Shown piece after piece: positions 8,215-15,859 of a stretch of DNA of 27,977 nucleotides (its first letter is position 1; each line of letters starts with the position of its first letter). The position numbers were made by a program, and so were the translations under genes. The DNA is from a virus. The notes under the pieces were generated by a model, which was given only the letters and a program-made list of their open reading frames with translations, made no database searches and was not told the origin of the DNA. The stretch spans positions 1 to 27,977 of the IMG/VR virus record IMGVR_UViG_3300043436_000172; one strand, written 5' to 3'.

Positions 8215-9012
8215 CTACGAGTAACGCTTATCGTCGTTTGGATTGATCTCAACCCAGACCGATCCCTGCGAGTCATTGACAGGGGTCCAGCCCCCGGTTT
8301 GGGAATCGTTCACAGGTTGCCATATTGAGCCTTGGCTGTCATCTACCGGGTTCCACAGGTAGGAACTAAACGTGGTGTCGAATACGGAAGCGGAGTCGAT
8401 GAACAGGGACTGAAAGGTAACGCCCGCCAAGGCTGCATCGCTTATGACGGCGCTGTCAGAAAACTGCGAGTTAAATATGCCCTGCGCGGTGAGCAAGTCC
8501 GAAACCGTAACGCCTTCTATGACCGACGCCGACATGTTGATGGTCGGGACAACGGTATCCGCCCCCGTGGCTGACTCGGGGACAGTGATGAACACCGAGA
8601 ACGAAGGGCTAAGGATTTCTGAGGCTTCGGCTGCTTCCGCAACGGAAGATACAAATTCAGCCGCTGCCGACACTGTGTCGAGCGGAACGGCGGTCTCGTT
8701 GATCAGGGAAACGAAATTGACCGTAGCCGCAAACGGGCCGCCTCCCCTTGCCTCTTCCTCGACTTGAGCCACAAGTATGGGCTGAGTGAAGAACTGTGAG
8801 GAGGCGTTGCCGGTCAGGATGACGCTGCTGCTAAAGATACTGCCCGGTGCATCCACCGAGTCAGAGGCAGTGCTTGTCTCAGAGATGAGCGAGACGGCAA
8901 ACAGGACAGAAGCAACGGAGTCCGATCCCGTCACGGACTCAGACACAGCAGAGTTCAGGTATTGCTGAAACCCGCTAATCGTCCACGACGAGATCGGCCC
9001 GTTGCTAAACAT
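8215..9012 (-). CDS. Ser/Asp-rich repeat tail protein with C-terminal WxPVNDSQ repeats
   Basis: A 265-residue protein; the ATG at 9010-9012 overlaps the preceding stop (TGATG), and a GTG one codon upstream is the alternative. The body is made of loose repeats rich in Ser, Val, Ala and Asp (SVSESVTGSDSVAS, SLISETSTASDSVDA, SVAEAAEASEI), suggesting an extended beta-rich shaft. The last 50 residues carry three repeats: WNPVDDSQGSI, WQPVNDSQTGG and WTPVNDSQGSV. No enzymatic motif is seen. Its place between fibre genes supports a fibre or adhesin role, but the family is not recognised. Confidence 0.7.
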   Translation of the reverse strand: MFSNGPISSWTISGFQQYLNSAVSESVTGSDSVASVLFAVSLISETSTASDSVDAPGSIFSSSVILTGNASSQFFTQPILVAQVEEEARGGGPFAATVNFVSLINETAVPLDTVSAAAEFVSSVAEAAEASEILSPSFSVFITVPESATGADTVVPTINMSASVIEGVTVSDLLTAQGIFNSQFSDSAVISDAALAGVTFQSLFIDSASVFDTTFSSYLWNPVDDSQGSIWQPVNDSQTGGWTPVNDSQGSVWVEINPNDDKRYS

Positions 9013-9185
9013 CACTCAATAGATGGCGGGGCACTCGGCGGCTGCTGTTGCAACTGAGCCTGTGCCTGCTGCTGAAGTTTGCCGAAAAGGGCAGCGACCG
9101 TCTCAAACGGCAGCTTGGCCAACGCCAAGAACACGAGGTTGGCTTCGTCAATCGAGAGGTCTTCAAACTTGATCTTGTTTTCCAT
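9012..9185 (-). CDS. Small Gln-rich protein, 57 aa
   Basis: A 57-residue frame begins MENKIKFEDLSIDEANLVFL behind an AAGGTGA ribosome binding site and ends in a Gln/Pro-rich tail (KLQQQAQAQLQQQPPS). Its stop overlaps the next start by one base, so it is probably a real, coupled gene. The predicted content is helical (FEDLSIDEANLVFLALAKLPFETVAALF). It could be a small assembly factor for neighbouring fibres, but nothing in the sequence proves a function. Confidence 0.7.
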   Translation of the reverse strand: MENKIKFEDLSIDEANLVFLALAKLPFETVAALFGKLQQQAQAQLQQQPPSAPPSIE

Positions 9186-9230
9186 AACTCACCTTTGTGC
9201 GGGGGATTAGCCCGTTGTTGATAAAACTGA

Positions 9231-9560
9231 TTAGGCAGCCGGGGCTGCCCAAGGCAGCGGAGGCGCTACGATAGGCGGATTGATCTGATTGTCAATCTGC
9301 TGCTGCACGGCAGCTTCGGTAGTGTCCTTGTCCACGCCGTTGGCCCAGACCCAGCCAAGCACTTGGTCGAGCGTGAGGTCAGCGTATGGGGTGAAGGACT
9401 TGTCCTTCTGAAACGGCACGGAGCAGGTTGAGTAGACGCTTCCGTTGTAGTCTCCGTCCACGCCGTTGCAAGACCAATGAACGATGAAAACGACATCGGT
9501 ATCGCCGTCCTCCTGCGGGAGGCAGTCGAGTTGCGAGATGTTCCAAGTGATAGTGGTCAT
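9231..9560 (-). CDS. Small phage protein after the S74 fibre (DUF7936-like), possible fibre accessory
   Basis: A 109-residue protein with GGAG nine bases before the ATG, starting directly after the stop of the big fibre gene. It opens TITWNISQLDCLP, continues with alternating beta-like segments (TDVVFIVHWSCNGVDGDYNG), then FTPYADLTLDQVLGWVWANG and a Gln/Pro tail. The T[PE]...LT.[ED]QVLGW pattern resembles a small domain of unknown function common in aquatic phages (DUF7936, by memory). Position suggests a fibre assembly or capping partner; this is inference. Confidence 0.68.
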   Translation of the reverse strand: MTTITWNISQLDCLPQEDGDTDVVFIVHWSCNGVDGDYNGSVYSTCSVPFQKDKSFTPYADLTLDQVLGWVWANGVDKDTTEAAVQQQIDNQINPPIVAPPLPWAAPAA

Positions 9561-12212
9561 TTATTTAGTCTCCAGTTGTGCGACACGCGCACGCAGCGAT
9601 TGAATTTCTGCCAACAACAACGGAACCAAAGCCGACACATCCATCTGCTGATACTTCGGTGTGCCATCTTCGTTCACGGCATCCTTCTCGCCTGTCACGG
9701 CGTAGGGAGCGTGTTCCTGCGCCTCATGCGCTATCAGCATTGGGCGGCTCTGCGTTGCGCCCTTCATCTGGCCTTCGTAGACCTTCAGCGCGTCGATGAT
9801 TGCGCCGGAGTCTTGAACTGGCCCGATGATGTCCTTGGCGCGATAGTCGGAGGTTACATTGTAAGCAACCAGACCGCCTGCGCGGTTGTAGGTAATGCTT
9901 CCGCGTACTGATGCGCCAGCCTCTGTGTAAAACTGAATAAATAAATTGTCGCCCGTTGTGGCTGAATTCCAAACGCCAACGGTGTCTGTCGTTGATGTAT
10001 TGTTTCTAAAAATACCTGACCTTGCAGAAGCGGTTGCTGTATCAACCTGCAATCTATCGTCCGCTGCCCCAAAGTTAGAGGTTGCGCCAACCAGCAGCGC
10101 CCCCCCGCTCGTGATGCGGGCGCGTTCGGTGGAGTTGGTCTGGAAAATCAGCGTGCCTTCGGTTATCGGCGCGTTGAAAATAACGCCCGCGTCGTTAGTC
10201 CCAGCAATGACAGCGGTGCCGATGGTCAACCCGCGACCCGCGACCGCGCCAAACCGCGCCTGCACGGAGTTACCCGCGCCCGTCACATCCAATCGCTGTG
10301 CAGGCGAACTCGTCCCGATGCCGAGGTTGCCGGAGGAGTCGAGGCGCATGCGTTCGGTGAAGGTAAAGGTGTTGTTCGCCGTACCAGCGGCGGCGTTGCT
10401 CCAAAGATGGGTTCCAGAAATCTGCGAGTAGAGCGTCGGAGGGTCGCCTGTGGTGCGATAAGCAAAGGTGTTCGTTGCGCTTTCGTAGGCGGCAAAAGCA
10501 AGGTTTGCAGCACCGTTTCCCTGCTCAAACAGCGAGACATAGCCGTTAGCGCCTATTTGCAACGCCCTCGCACCGCTGCGCCACGCCGAAGGAGTCGTCC
10601 CGATGCCGAGGTTGCCGCTGCTGTCGAGGCGCATGCGTTCGGTGACGCCATCAGCAATAATAAGCGCGGAATTGTATGTCGCAATATTGAATTCGTTGTT
10701 TGCGTCCTTAACAGAAATTGCTGCGCCATTTGAGCCGCTATTGATTACCTGCGCAATACGCCCCCACGATTGTGGGTTATCAAGAGAAGTTCCGCCAAGA
10801 AGCCACTGACCCGACGCATCCAGCGTCATCGCCTGCGTGAACGAGATGGCGTTGCCTGCGGTGCCGGAGGGGGCGATTTGAAAGTTAATAGCGCCGTTGT
10901 CATGACGTATCATTGTTGCCGGGGCGGTTCCAACGTACCGAAATGCTCCAGTTCCAAAATAAGCGTTGGCACTGTACGAAGCATACCCACTACTAGAAGT
11001 AACAATGCCGCCTGCTACGGTCTGAATGTTGCCTCCCCCCGTCCACGCACTCGGCGTCACGCCCAGACCGAGGTTGCCGGAGGAGTCGAGGCGGGCGCGT
11101 TCGGTAGGGATATCGCCAGCAGGAGCCGTCAGAAATGCCAACGCGCCTGCGTCAGTCGTTCCTATGCTGATGCCGCGAATTGCGGCCTTGCCGTAGATGC
11201 CAGCAGGGAAGGAGATTTCCTGAAAACCGTTCACGGTTGCGCTGGCCGCGCTCAACGCGAGGTTGCCGCGAACATCCAGCCGCTGCCCCGGCGAACTCGT
11301 CCCGATGCCGAGGTTGCCGGAGGCGTTGAGGCGCATCCCTTCCGTTGCACCCGCATAGCCCCAAATGTGCTGAACGGCGTTGTACTGTGCCAACGCAAAC
11401 AAACTTGCGTCAGAGTTGTAGACATTGAGAACCGTGGCAGTCTGATTTGCGCCAGTAGTTGAAGCCCGAGCAGTAAACGCTGAACTAGCGTTGCTTACAG
11501 AATCAACACGACCAACAGGCGAACTCGTCCCGATGCCGAGGTTGCCTGATGTATCAAGCCGCATCCGCTCGGAGCCGCCCGTAAAGAACGTAATCGGTAG
11601 ATACGTCCCAGTGCCGTTTATAGAACTATTTATACGGTTGTCAGTAGAAGTACTAGCAAACTGAAACCAAGACGAATTGGTTGGATCAGCGCTGCTATGC
11701 GTTCTAAAAGCGGAACTAGATCCAGTCCCGCTCGGGTAGGCCGAAACAATCGTCGAACTGTTTGCAGTGCTAGTAACAAACCCAAAACGGTCAGTGACCG
11801 TGGCGTTGCTCATATCAGCGACAATGCGCTGAGCGGTTGAGCTAAAGGTGAGGTTGCCCGAGAGCGTCAGGTTAGGAAGCGTAGCGTTGGTCGCCGTGTC
11901 CAAATAGACCGCCCGGCCAGCCGGGTAGTCACAGAAGACGAACTTGGTACCTGCTGAGAAGTTGACGAGGCTGCCGCTGTTTGACGAGGCCAGCACCGTA
12001 TCTCGGGAGAGCGTAGTCCCCGAAGACGTATACGTACCAATGCCCACCTCCCACTCATTAGCGGTCTGGTGAACGATGGTGTAATACGTGGTGTTAGCGT
12101 TGCCAATTACAGCAAACGACTGATACCCAGACACCGCCCCCGCGAGGGTTACCGTGCCAGTACTAGTAGTAGTCGTGGTCTCATTGACACGATCAGCAAG
12201 TACAAGAGGCAT
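9561..12212 (-). CDS. Long tail fibre with C-terminal Peptidase_S74 intramolecular chaperone
   Basis: An 883-residue fibre with a strong site (GGAGGCTTAAA) before the ATG. The N-terminus (MPLVLADRVNETTTTTSTGT...EWEVGIGTYTSSGTTLSRDTVL) matches the virion-proximal domain of many phage fibres. The shaft carries seven imperfect repeats of the type ERMRLDSSGNLGIGTSSP. The C-terminus from about residue 785 is a Peptidase_S74 (endosialidase) chaperone. SDYRAK at 788-793 gives the expected Ser-Lys pair five residues apart, and MLIAHEAQEHAPYAVTGEKDA follows. A terminal coiled coil (AEIQSLRARVAQLE) completes it. The chaperone should trimerise the fibre and then cut itself off. Confidence 0.9.
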   Translation of the reverse strand: MPLVLADRVNETTTTTSTGTVTLAGAVSGYQSFAVIGNANTTYYTIVHQTANEWEVGIGTYTSSGTTLSRDTVLASSNSGSLVNFSAGTKFVFCDYPAGRAVYLDTATNATLPNLTLSGNLTFSSTAQRIVADMSNATVTDRFGFVTSTANSSTIVSAYPSGTGSSSAFRTHSSADPTNSSWFQFASTSTDNRINSSINGTGTYLPITFFTGGSERMRLDTSGNLGIGTSSPVGRVDSVSNASSAFTARASTTGANQTATVLNVYNSDASLFALAQYNAVQHIWGYAGATEGMRLNASGNLGIGTSSPGQRLDVRGNLALSAASATVNGFQEISFPAGIYGKAAIRGISIGTTDAGALAFLTAPAGDIPTERARLDSSGNLGLGVTPSAWTGGGNIQTVAGGIVTSSSGYASYSANAYFGTGAFRYVGTAPATMIRHDNGAINFQIAPSGTAGNAISFTQAMTLDASGQWLLGGTSLDNPQSWGRIAQVINSGSNGAAISVKDANNEFNIATYNSALIIADGVTERMRLDSSGNLGIGTTPSAWRSGARALQIGANGYVSLFEQGNGAANLAFAAYESATNTFAYRTTGDPPTLYSQISGTHLWSNAAAGTANNTFTFTERMRLDSSGNLGIGTSSPAQRLDVTGAGNSVQARFGAVAGRGLTIGTAVIAGTNDAGVIFNAPITEGTLIFQTNSTERARITSGGALLVGATSNFGAADDRLQVDTATASARSGIFRNNTSTTDTVGVWNSATTGDNLFIQFYTEAGASVRGSITYNRAGGLVAYNVTSDYRAKDIIGPVQDSGAIIDALKVYEGQMKGATQSRPMLIAHEAQEHAPYAVTGEKDAVNEDGTPKYQQMDVSALVPLLLAEIQSLRARVAQLETK

Positions 12213-12213
12213 T

Positions 12214-12384
12214 TTAAGCCTCCATCAACTGATCTTCTGTAAACCAACGCTGCTGACTGACCCCGTCCGTGTCGGTCCACTCGACGAGGTAGTAGATCAC
12301 TCCATCCTCAGTCATACGCAGCGCGATCACAGGACCTTCAGGCACAACAGCCTTTACGCGAACCATATCGCCTTTCTTGTACAT
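12214..12384 (-). CDS. Small SH3-like/KOW-like protein, 56 aa
   Basis: The start MYKKGDMVRVKA at 12382-12384 is chosen because AAGGAG lies six bases upstream; an in-frame upstream start has no such site. The 56 residues form a compact beta pattern (GDMVRVKAVVPEGPVIALRM, YYLVEWTDTDG, QQRWFTEDQLMEA) like small SH3 or Tudor-like barrels of phage accessory proteins. It sits just before the S74 fibre gene with no gap, suggesting co-expression. Function unknown. Confidence 0.72.
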   Translation of the reverse strand: MYKKGDMVRVKAVVPEGPVIALRMTEDGVIYYLVEWTDTDGVSQQRWFTEDQLMEA

Positions 12385-12394
12385 AGGATGCTCC

Positions 12395-12976
12395 TTATGC
12401 GGCATCAAGGCTGAAGGTGTAAGTCACGTTGAGCGTGTCACCGGAAGTAACGTTGCGATCACCGGGGGCTTGGAAGTCCGCCGCCGAGAACAGGATCCCG
12501 GTCGTGCCAAGCTTGGTGCTGTCACTGATCAAGAACGCGCCGCCAACCGTAGCCGTGGCGTTGATGTTGTACTGGGCAGGCGAAGCCGAGTTGGTGATGA
12601 TCGACGGGTCCGCAGTCGAAGCCGTGCCGAACGTAGCCGCAGGACGGGTCGCGTTGCTATACGGGACGATCTCAGTCCAACCAATATGCGAAGCAGCCGT
12701 ATCCGAAGCTGCCGGAGTATTCGACGCAGCCGCGCCGTAGAGTCCGATGTACCAAGCCGCCGTGTAGGTGACGCCCTTGAAGTACTGCGTGTTCATGTCC
12801 TGAAGGCCCACGTTCACCACGAGGTTCTCGGACTCAGCAGCCCACTTCAGGTTGCCTTCTGCATCACGGCACTCGACACGGAAAACGCCGCCGCCACGAA
12901 GACCTTCCTTCGCGCCGTCACTCTTGGTGATCGAAGCCGCCGCCTCGTCTACCGACTTAGCCTTGTTGGTAAGCAT
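12395..12976 (-). CDS. Virion structural protein, 193 aa
   Basis: A 193-residue protein with AAGGAG eight bases before the ATG. After a polar N-terminus comes GGVFRVECRDAEGNLKWAAE and NLVVNVGLQDMNTQYFKGVT, followed by TAAWYIGLYG. This combination recurs in structural genes of aquatic phages next to adaptor genes (from memory). The C-terminal half is beta-rich and Ala/Thr/Ser-rich and ends with the strand LNVTYTFSLDAA. It lies between a small structural gene and the fibre block, so it may belong to the tail. The exact role is not determinable. Confidence 0.7.
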   Translation of the reverse strand: MLTNKAKSVDEAAASITKSDGAKEGLRGGGVFRVECRDAEGNLKWAAESENLVVNVGLQDMNTQYFKGVTYTAAWYIGLYGAAASNTPAASDTAASHIGWTEIVPYSNATRPAATFGTASTADPSIITNSASPAQYNINATATVGGAFLISDSTKLGTTGILFSAADFQAPGDRNVTSGDTLNVTYTFSLDAA

Positions 12977-12988
12977 CTCAATAACTCC

Positions 12989-13402
12989 TTAAGTAAATCG
13001 AAGCAGCGCAGAATCGGATGAATTGGTCGGCATCTGCACCGTGAAGGTGTTGGTAGCGATCTTGTCTGCGCCAAAACTCAGGACCGCTATGGACTTGTTG
13101 CTCTTGCTTGCGTTGTAGATGAGGCCGCCTGCCGCCGTGAAGGACGCCGGGTTCCACACAGCATCGTTGAAATCAACGTAGACCACGTTGTTCGCCGTGT
13201 TGATCGTCACGCCGGTCAAGACCACGCCCCCGGCAACATAGCTGCCGCCGACAACCTCGTTTGAGGTCGTGTAGACCGTGGTGTTCTCATCCAAGGTCGC
13301 GTTGCTCGTGTAGAGCGCAAGCTTGATCGTATCCGTCAGCAGGTTATGCACCGCCTGCGGAAGTTCAGCCTTGAAGCTCAGCGTTTGGGTCTGAAAGATC
13401 AC
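12989..13402 (-). CDS. Small virion structural protein, 137 aa (GTG start)
   Basis: Starts with GTG at 13400-13402, where GTGA overlaps the TGA stop of the adaptor gene; this coupling supports the choice. The 137 residues begin IFQTQTLSFKAELPQAVHNL, then LTDTIKLALYTSNATLDENT. A long beta-rich, Asn/Val-rich body with YVDFNDAVWNPASFTAAGGL and VQMPTNSSDSALLRFT completes it. The TIKLALYTSNA...L....T.Y pattern is common in small phage tail or structural proteins. Position indicates a head-tail or tail part; function unproven. Confidence 0.7.
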   Translation of the reverse strand: MIFQTQTLSFKAELPQAVHNLLTDTIKLALYTSNATLDENTTVYTTSNEVVGGSYVAGGVVLTGVTINTANNVVYVDFNDAVWNPASFTAAGGLIYNASKSNKSIAVLSFGADKIATNTFTVQMPTNSSDSALLRFT

Positions 13403-14040
13403 GTGTTCACCGGAACCCTAGCCTGACCAGAACGATACGCATCACGCCGGTTGAGGCCATCGCCAAGGCGGGTCAACTGACCAACGGCTTCCTGATACTT
13501 CTGCTCATAGTACTGCATCATGTCGGCTTCACCCTTCAAGTAGGTGTAAGCCTCACGGAGTGTTCCGTAGAGCAAGATGTTCTCGAAGTTGTCCCCAAGC
13601 CACGACGTACCCGCCGTCACGATGCTCTGCGGGTAGTAATAGTAGTGCATCTCTACCTGATACGCGGCGTTCGGGGTCGGCCCCAAGATCAAGGTATTAT
13701 CGTCGAAGATCGCGTAATACTTCGGGATGCCCGTGTCATCCGGGTCAGGAAAAGACTGCCGGATGAAGTTCACGTCCTTGTCGAGCAAGAACTCCTGAGC
13801 GTTCGTCACCGGGTCGATCACCGTCAAGGAGAACGTCGCAAGCCAGTCGCTCGGCAGCGTCAGGTACTTGTTGTTAATGGACAGAGTACCAATCTGGTTG
13901 CGACGGATCGCCGGGATCTGGACCGAGTTATAGATCCGCTCTTCCGCAAGCTGCACAAAGGTAGGGATGTTCGCTACGAACGACGGTTCAGTCGATTCGC
14001 AGTACTGCTGTACCAATGCTGTAAGCGTTGCGTAGTTCAT
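13399..14040 (-). CDS. Head-tail adaptor protein (podovirus SU10/gp11-like)
   Basis: A 213-residue protein. Sequence signs are a helical N-terminus (NYATLTALVQQYCESTEPSF, VQLAEERIYNSVQIP), a beta-rich middle with YLTLPSDWLATFSLTV and FLLDKDVNFIRQSFPD, LILGPTPNAAYQVEMHYYYYPQSIV, and a helical C-terminus with GTLREAYTYLKGEADMMQYYEQKYQEAV. This all-helical bundle with a central beta region matches adaptor proteins that attach to the portal in short-tailed phages such as SU10 and T7 (gp11). The ribosome site is weak. Assignment by pattern, fairly confident as to class. Confidence 0.78.
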   Translation of the reverse strand: MNYATLTALVQQYCESTEPSFVANIPTFVQLAEERIYNSVQIPAIRRNQIGTLSINNKYLTLPSDWLATFSLTVIDPVTNAQEFLLDKDVNFIRQSFPDPDDTGIPKYYAIFDDNTLILGPTPNAAYQVEMHYYYYPQSIVTAGTSWLGDNFENILLYGTLREAYTYLKGEADMMQYYEQKYQEAVGQLTRLGDGLNRRDAYRSGQARVPVNT

Positions 14041-14052
14041 GGTCTAAAAGTA

Positions 14053-14301
14053 TTACCGCTCTTTGCCCTGACGCGTCAGCACGCCAGCCAAGCCACCCTT
14101 GTCGAGCTTGACCCGCTCAATGAACTTGCGGCCCTTGGTGGCAGCGCCGTAGCCCTGCATGTCCATGTGGGTCACGCCACGGTTCACGTCCGTCTCCGGA
14201 TAGCCGTTCTCGCCCGTAGGAGCGTTGTTCGGCTCAGGCTGCTTGTACTTGCCGATGGGATTCATGTCCCAATCGAAGAACTTGAAATCAGGCTTGCCCA
14301 T
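14053..14301 (-). CDS. Small hypothetical protein, 82 aa
   Basis: An 82-residue polar protein with GAGG eight bases before the ATG. It begins MGKPDFKFFDWDMNPIGKY, has a Pro/Asn-rich centre (PEPNNAPTGENGYPETDV), then a Gly/Lys-rich part (GYGAATKGRKFIERVKLDKG). No family is recognised. It belongs to the series of short, Gly/Lys-rich proteins in this operon and lies between another such gene and an adaptor gene. A minor virion or assembly role is a guess. Confidence 0.65.
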   Translation of the reverse strand: MGKPDFKFFDWDMNPIGKYKQPEPNNAPTGENGYPETDVNRGVTHMDMQGYGAATKGRKFIERVKLDKGGLAGVLTRQGKER

Positions 14302-14306
14302 GATGA

Positions 14307-14492
14307 TTACCTCGGGCCAGACGAACCGCGCATCGGGCTGCGCTGATTCATGACCTTAGCCATGCCACGACCGTACTTCTTCATCTCGCTGTTGGTCTTG
14401 CCACCAGCACGCATATTTTTAACGCCTTTATGCATAGAAGCCACGTGCTTGCCGACTTCTTCCTTAGCGATCTTGCGCATACCGTTCTTCAT
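14307..14492 (-). CDS. Small basic protein, 61 aa
   Basis: A 61-residue, highly basic protein with AGGAG before the ATG. About one third of residues are Lys, Arg or Gly (KNGMRKIAKEEVGKHVASMH, KGVKNMRAGGKTNSEMKKYG, NQRSPMRGSSGPR). It is predicted helical with a flexible Arg/Gly tail. It resembles the other tiny basic proteins at 15.6-17.8 kb in composition but not in clear alignment. Its function is unknown; DNA contact or scaffold-like assembly are possibilities only. Confidence 0.65.
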   Translation of the reverse strand: MKNGMRKIAKEEVGKHVASMHKGVKNMRAGGKTNSEMKKYGRGMAKVMNQRSPMRGSSGPR

Positions 14493-14501
14493 CTCAATCT
14501 C

Positions 14502-14879
14502 CTAGGTCGTTACGACCGTTACATCGCCTACGTATCCCTTGGATACGAGATAATTCGGGGTCAGCCCTGCATCGTCTGCTTGGGCTCCGCCAACCGGGTT
14601 CCAGCCCCACTGGATCATTCTACTACCACCCGCACCATCATTGCCGGGTGCAAAATAAGTCGTGTCCGGGCGGGGGTTCCGTATCGCCTGCGGGTCGTCA
14701 ACTGGCCACATACCGAGTTGCAACTGCGGCTGATCAGGTTCCCAACACGACCCACAAACAAGGATATTAACGTTCTTGGTCTTAATGACAAGCGGCCTAA
14801 GCTCCTTCAGCTTAAAGCGCCACCCGCAGCGGTCACACTGCGAGATAGCATTTTTGCCACTTGCAAACCGATTAGGCAT
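14502..14879 (-). CDS. Zinc-ribbon virion-associated protein, 125 aa
   Basis: The start MPNRFASGKNAIS at 14877-14879 overlaps the stop of the preceding adaptor-like gene by four bases, so the longer frame from 14960 is rejected. CDRCGWRFKLKELR and LVCGSCWEPDQPQLQLGMWP supply two CxxC pairs spaced for a zinc ribbon (about residues 15-45). DDPQAIRNPRPD and a Gly/Trp-rich tail follow. This whole arrangement recurs next to adaptor genes in aquatic phages (from memory), which favours a structural rather than regulatory role. Whether it is packaged is unknown. Confidence 0.75.
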   Translation of the reverse strand: MPNRFASGKNAISQCDRCGWRFKLKELRPLVIKTKNVNILVCGSCWEPDQPQLQLGMWPVDDPQAIRNPRPDTTYFAPGNDGAGGSRMIQWGWNPVGGAQADDAGLTPNYLVSKGYVGDVTVVTT

Positions 14880-15604
14880 CAGTAGCCCCCAAGGAAGCTC
14901 TGTCTCGGCACGAACCGCACCGCAGCCTTCTCCCGATCCTCGCCCGCAGCCAGATCCCAAGCCTCGTCGTACTGAGCCTTGAGCGTCATCGTCCGAACAT
15001 CAGCGCCGGGAATCTTCATTGAGAGCATGTAGGCCAAGCCCGCGACCATGCAGGGCAGGAAGCGGAACGGGATATCCTGCCCGTTAGAGCCATTACCCAC
15101 GTCGAACATGCGGCGCAGCCGGGTGTAGTAAATGGTGTACGGGGTGCTGTTGTCGGGCTTCGGCCACACCGTGAACTGCGGATAGACCACGATATTATTG
15201 GCATCGGTTGCACCCGTACGACGATTGATCCAGATCTGGATCGGACGCCCCGTCGCGTTTTTGTTCGGGATGGCAACGTAGGTGCTGGACGAAATCCGGC
15301 TGATGTTGATGTCGATCTGGTTCGTGCCCGTGCCCGTCCGGATCACATGGTCAAGCAGGTCCACCGTGTCGGCAGGGAGGTCATAGGTCCCGACGTTGTA
15401 GGTCAAGGCATGCGTGCCCTGCTCAAGCGTCCACAGATTGATGCCCCGATTGGACCAGTCCATGAGCAACAGGGACAGACTACGCTTGGCCGTACGCAGA
15501 TCGTAACCGCTACGCAGTTCCGCGCCGCAACGCTCGAAAGCCTCTTCCACGATGGTGTTGAGGTCGAGGTTAAAGTCGGTTGTGGCTGTAGTCTTGTCGG
15601 CCAT
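14879..15604 (-). CDS. Head-tail adaptor/tail accessory protein (P22 gp4-like)
   Basis: A 241-residue protein. Helical N-terminus: LDLNTIVEEAFERCGAEL, then RTAKRSLSLLLMDWSNRGIN. A beta middle follows (GTHALTYNVGTYDLPADTVD, IQIWINRRTGATDANNIVVY, QFTVWPKPDNSTPYTIYYT), then a helical end (RFLPCMVAGLAYMLSMKIPG, LKAQYDEAWDLAAGEDREK). FERCG...S G.....R and L..LL.DW.NRG.NLW are typical of P22 gp4-like adaptors that plug below the portal. It is the first adaptor-like gene in the order of transcription and overlaps the zinc-ribbon gene. Confidence 0.78.
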   Translation of the reverse strand: MADKTTATTDFNLDLNTIVEEAFERCGAELRSGYDLRTAKRSLSLLLMDWSNRGINLWTLEQGTHALTYNVGTYDLPADTVDLLDHVIRTGTGTNQIDINISRISSSTYVAIPNKNATGRPIQIWINRRTGATDANNIVVYPQFTVWPKPDNSTPYTIYYTRLRRMFDVGNGSNGQDIPFRFLPCMVAGLAYMLSMKIPGADVRTMTLKAQYDEAWDLAAGEDREKAAVRFVPRQSFLGGY

Positions 15605-15610
15605 TACTTC

Positions 15611-15859
15611 TTATCCTTTACCCGCTTGGCGGAAGCTGCGCGTTTTAGCAGCAATGCCCTTGGGTTGCCGGACGAACTGCTTGCCTTGCGCTTTTCCTTT
15701 ACGCTTGGCGGCGGTGGTTCGGGCATACTCGGAGGAGCTGAGAGCATTGATCGCAGATTCCGGAAGATATCTTTCACCCGTGTCAGAAGATCGTTTACCA
15801 CTTTTGGTTCTCCATTTCTGCTGAGTCCACGCCTTAAGCGACTGCTGTGGGGCTTTCAT
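15611..15859 (-). CDS. Small basic conserved phage protein, 82 aa
   Basis: An 82-residue protein whose ATG overlaps the stop of the HNH gene (ATGA). It reads MKAPQQSLKAWTQQKWRTKS, then GERYLPESAINALSSSEYAR and KGKAQGKQFVRQPKGIAAKT, ending in a basic tail. The W...KWRTKSGK ... TGERYLP..A...LS..EYA.TT pattern is conserved among aquatic phages, and a DUF5872-type match comes to mind but is uncertain. A different frame over the same bases (15604-15801) also stays open. This frame is preferred because of its conserved look and the ATGA coupling. Confidence 0.72.
   Translation of the reverse strand: MKAPQQSLKAWTQQKWRTKSGKRSSDTGERYLPESAINALSSSEYARTTAAKRKGKAQGKQFVRQPKGIAAKTRSFRQAGKG

Noticed and set aside
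14880-14960. N-terminal extension of the zinc-ribbon protein
   Set aside because: Gly/Cys-rich translation of the end of the preceding adaptor gene in another frame; the ATGA overlap at 14876-14879 gives the natural start.
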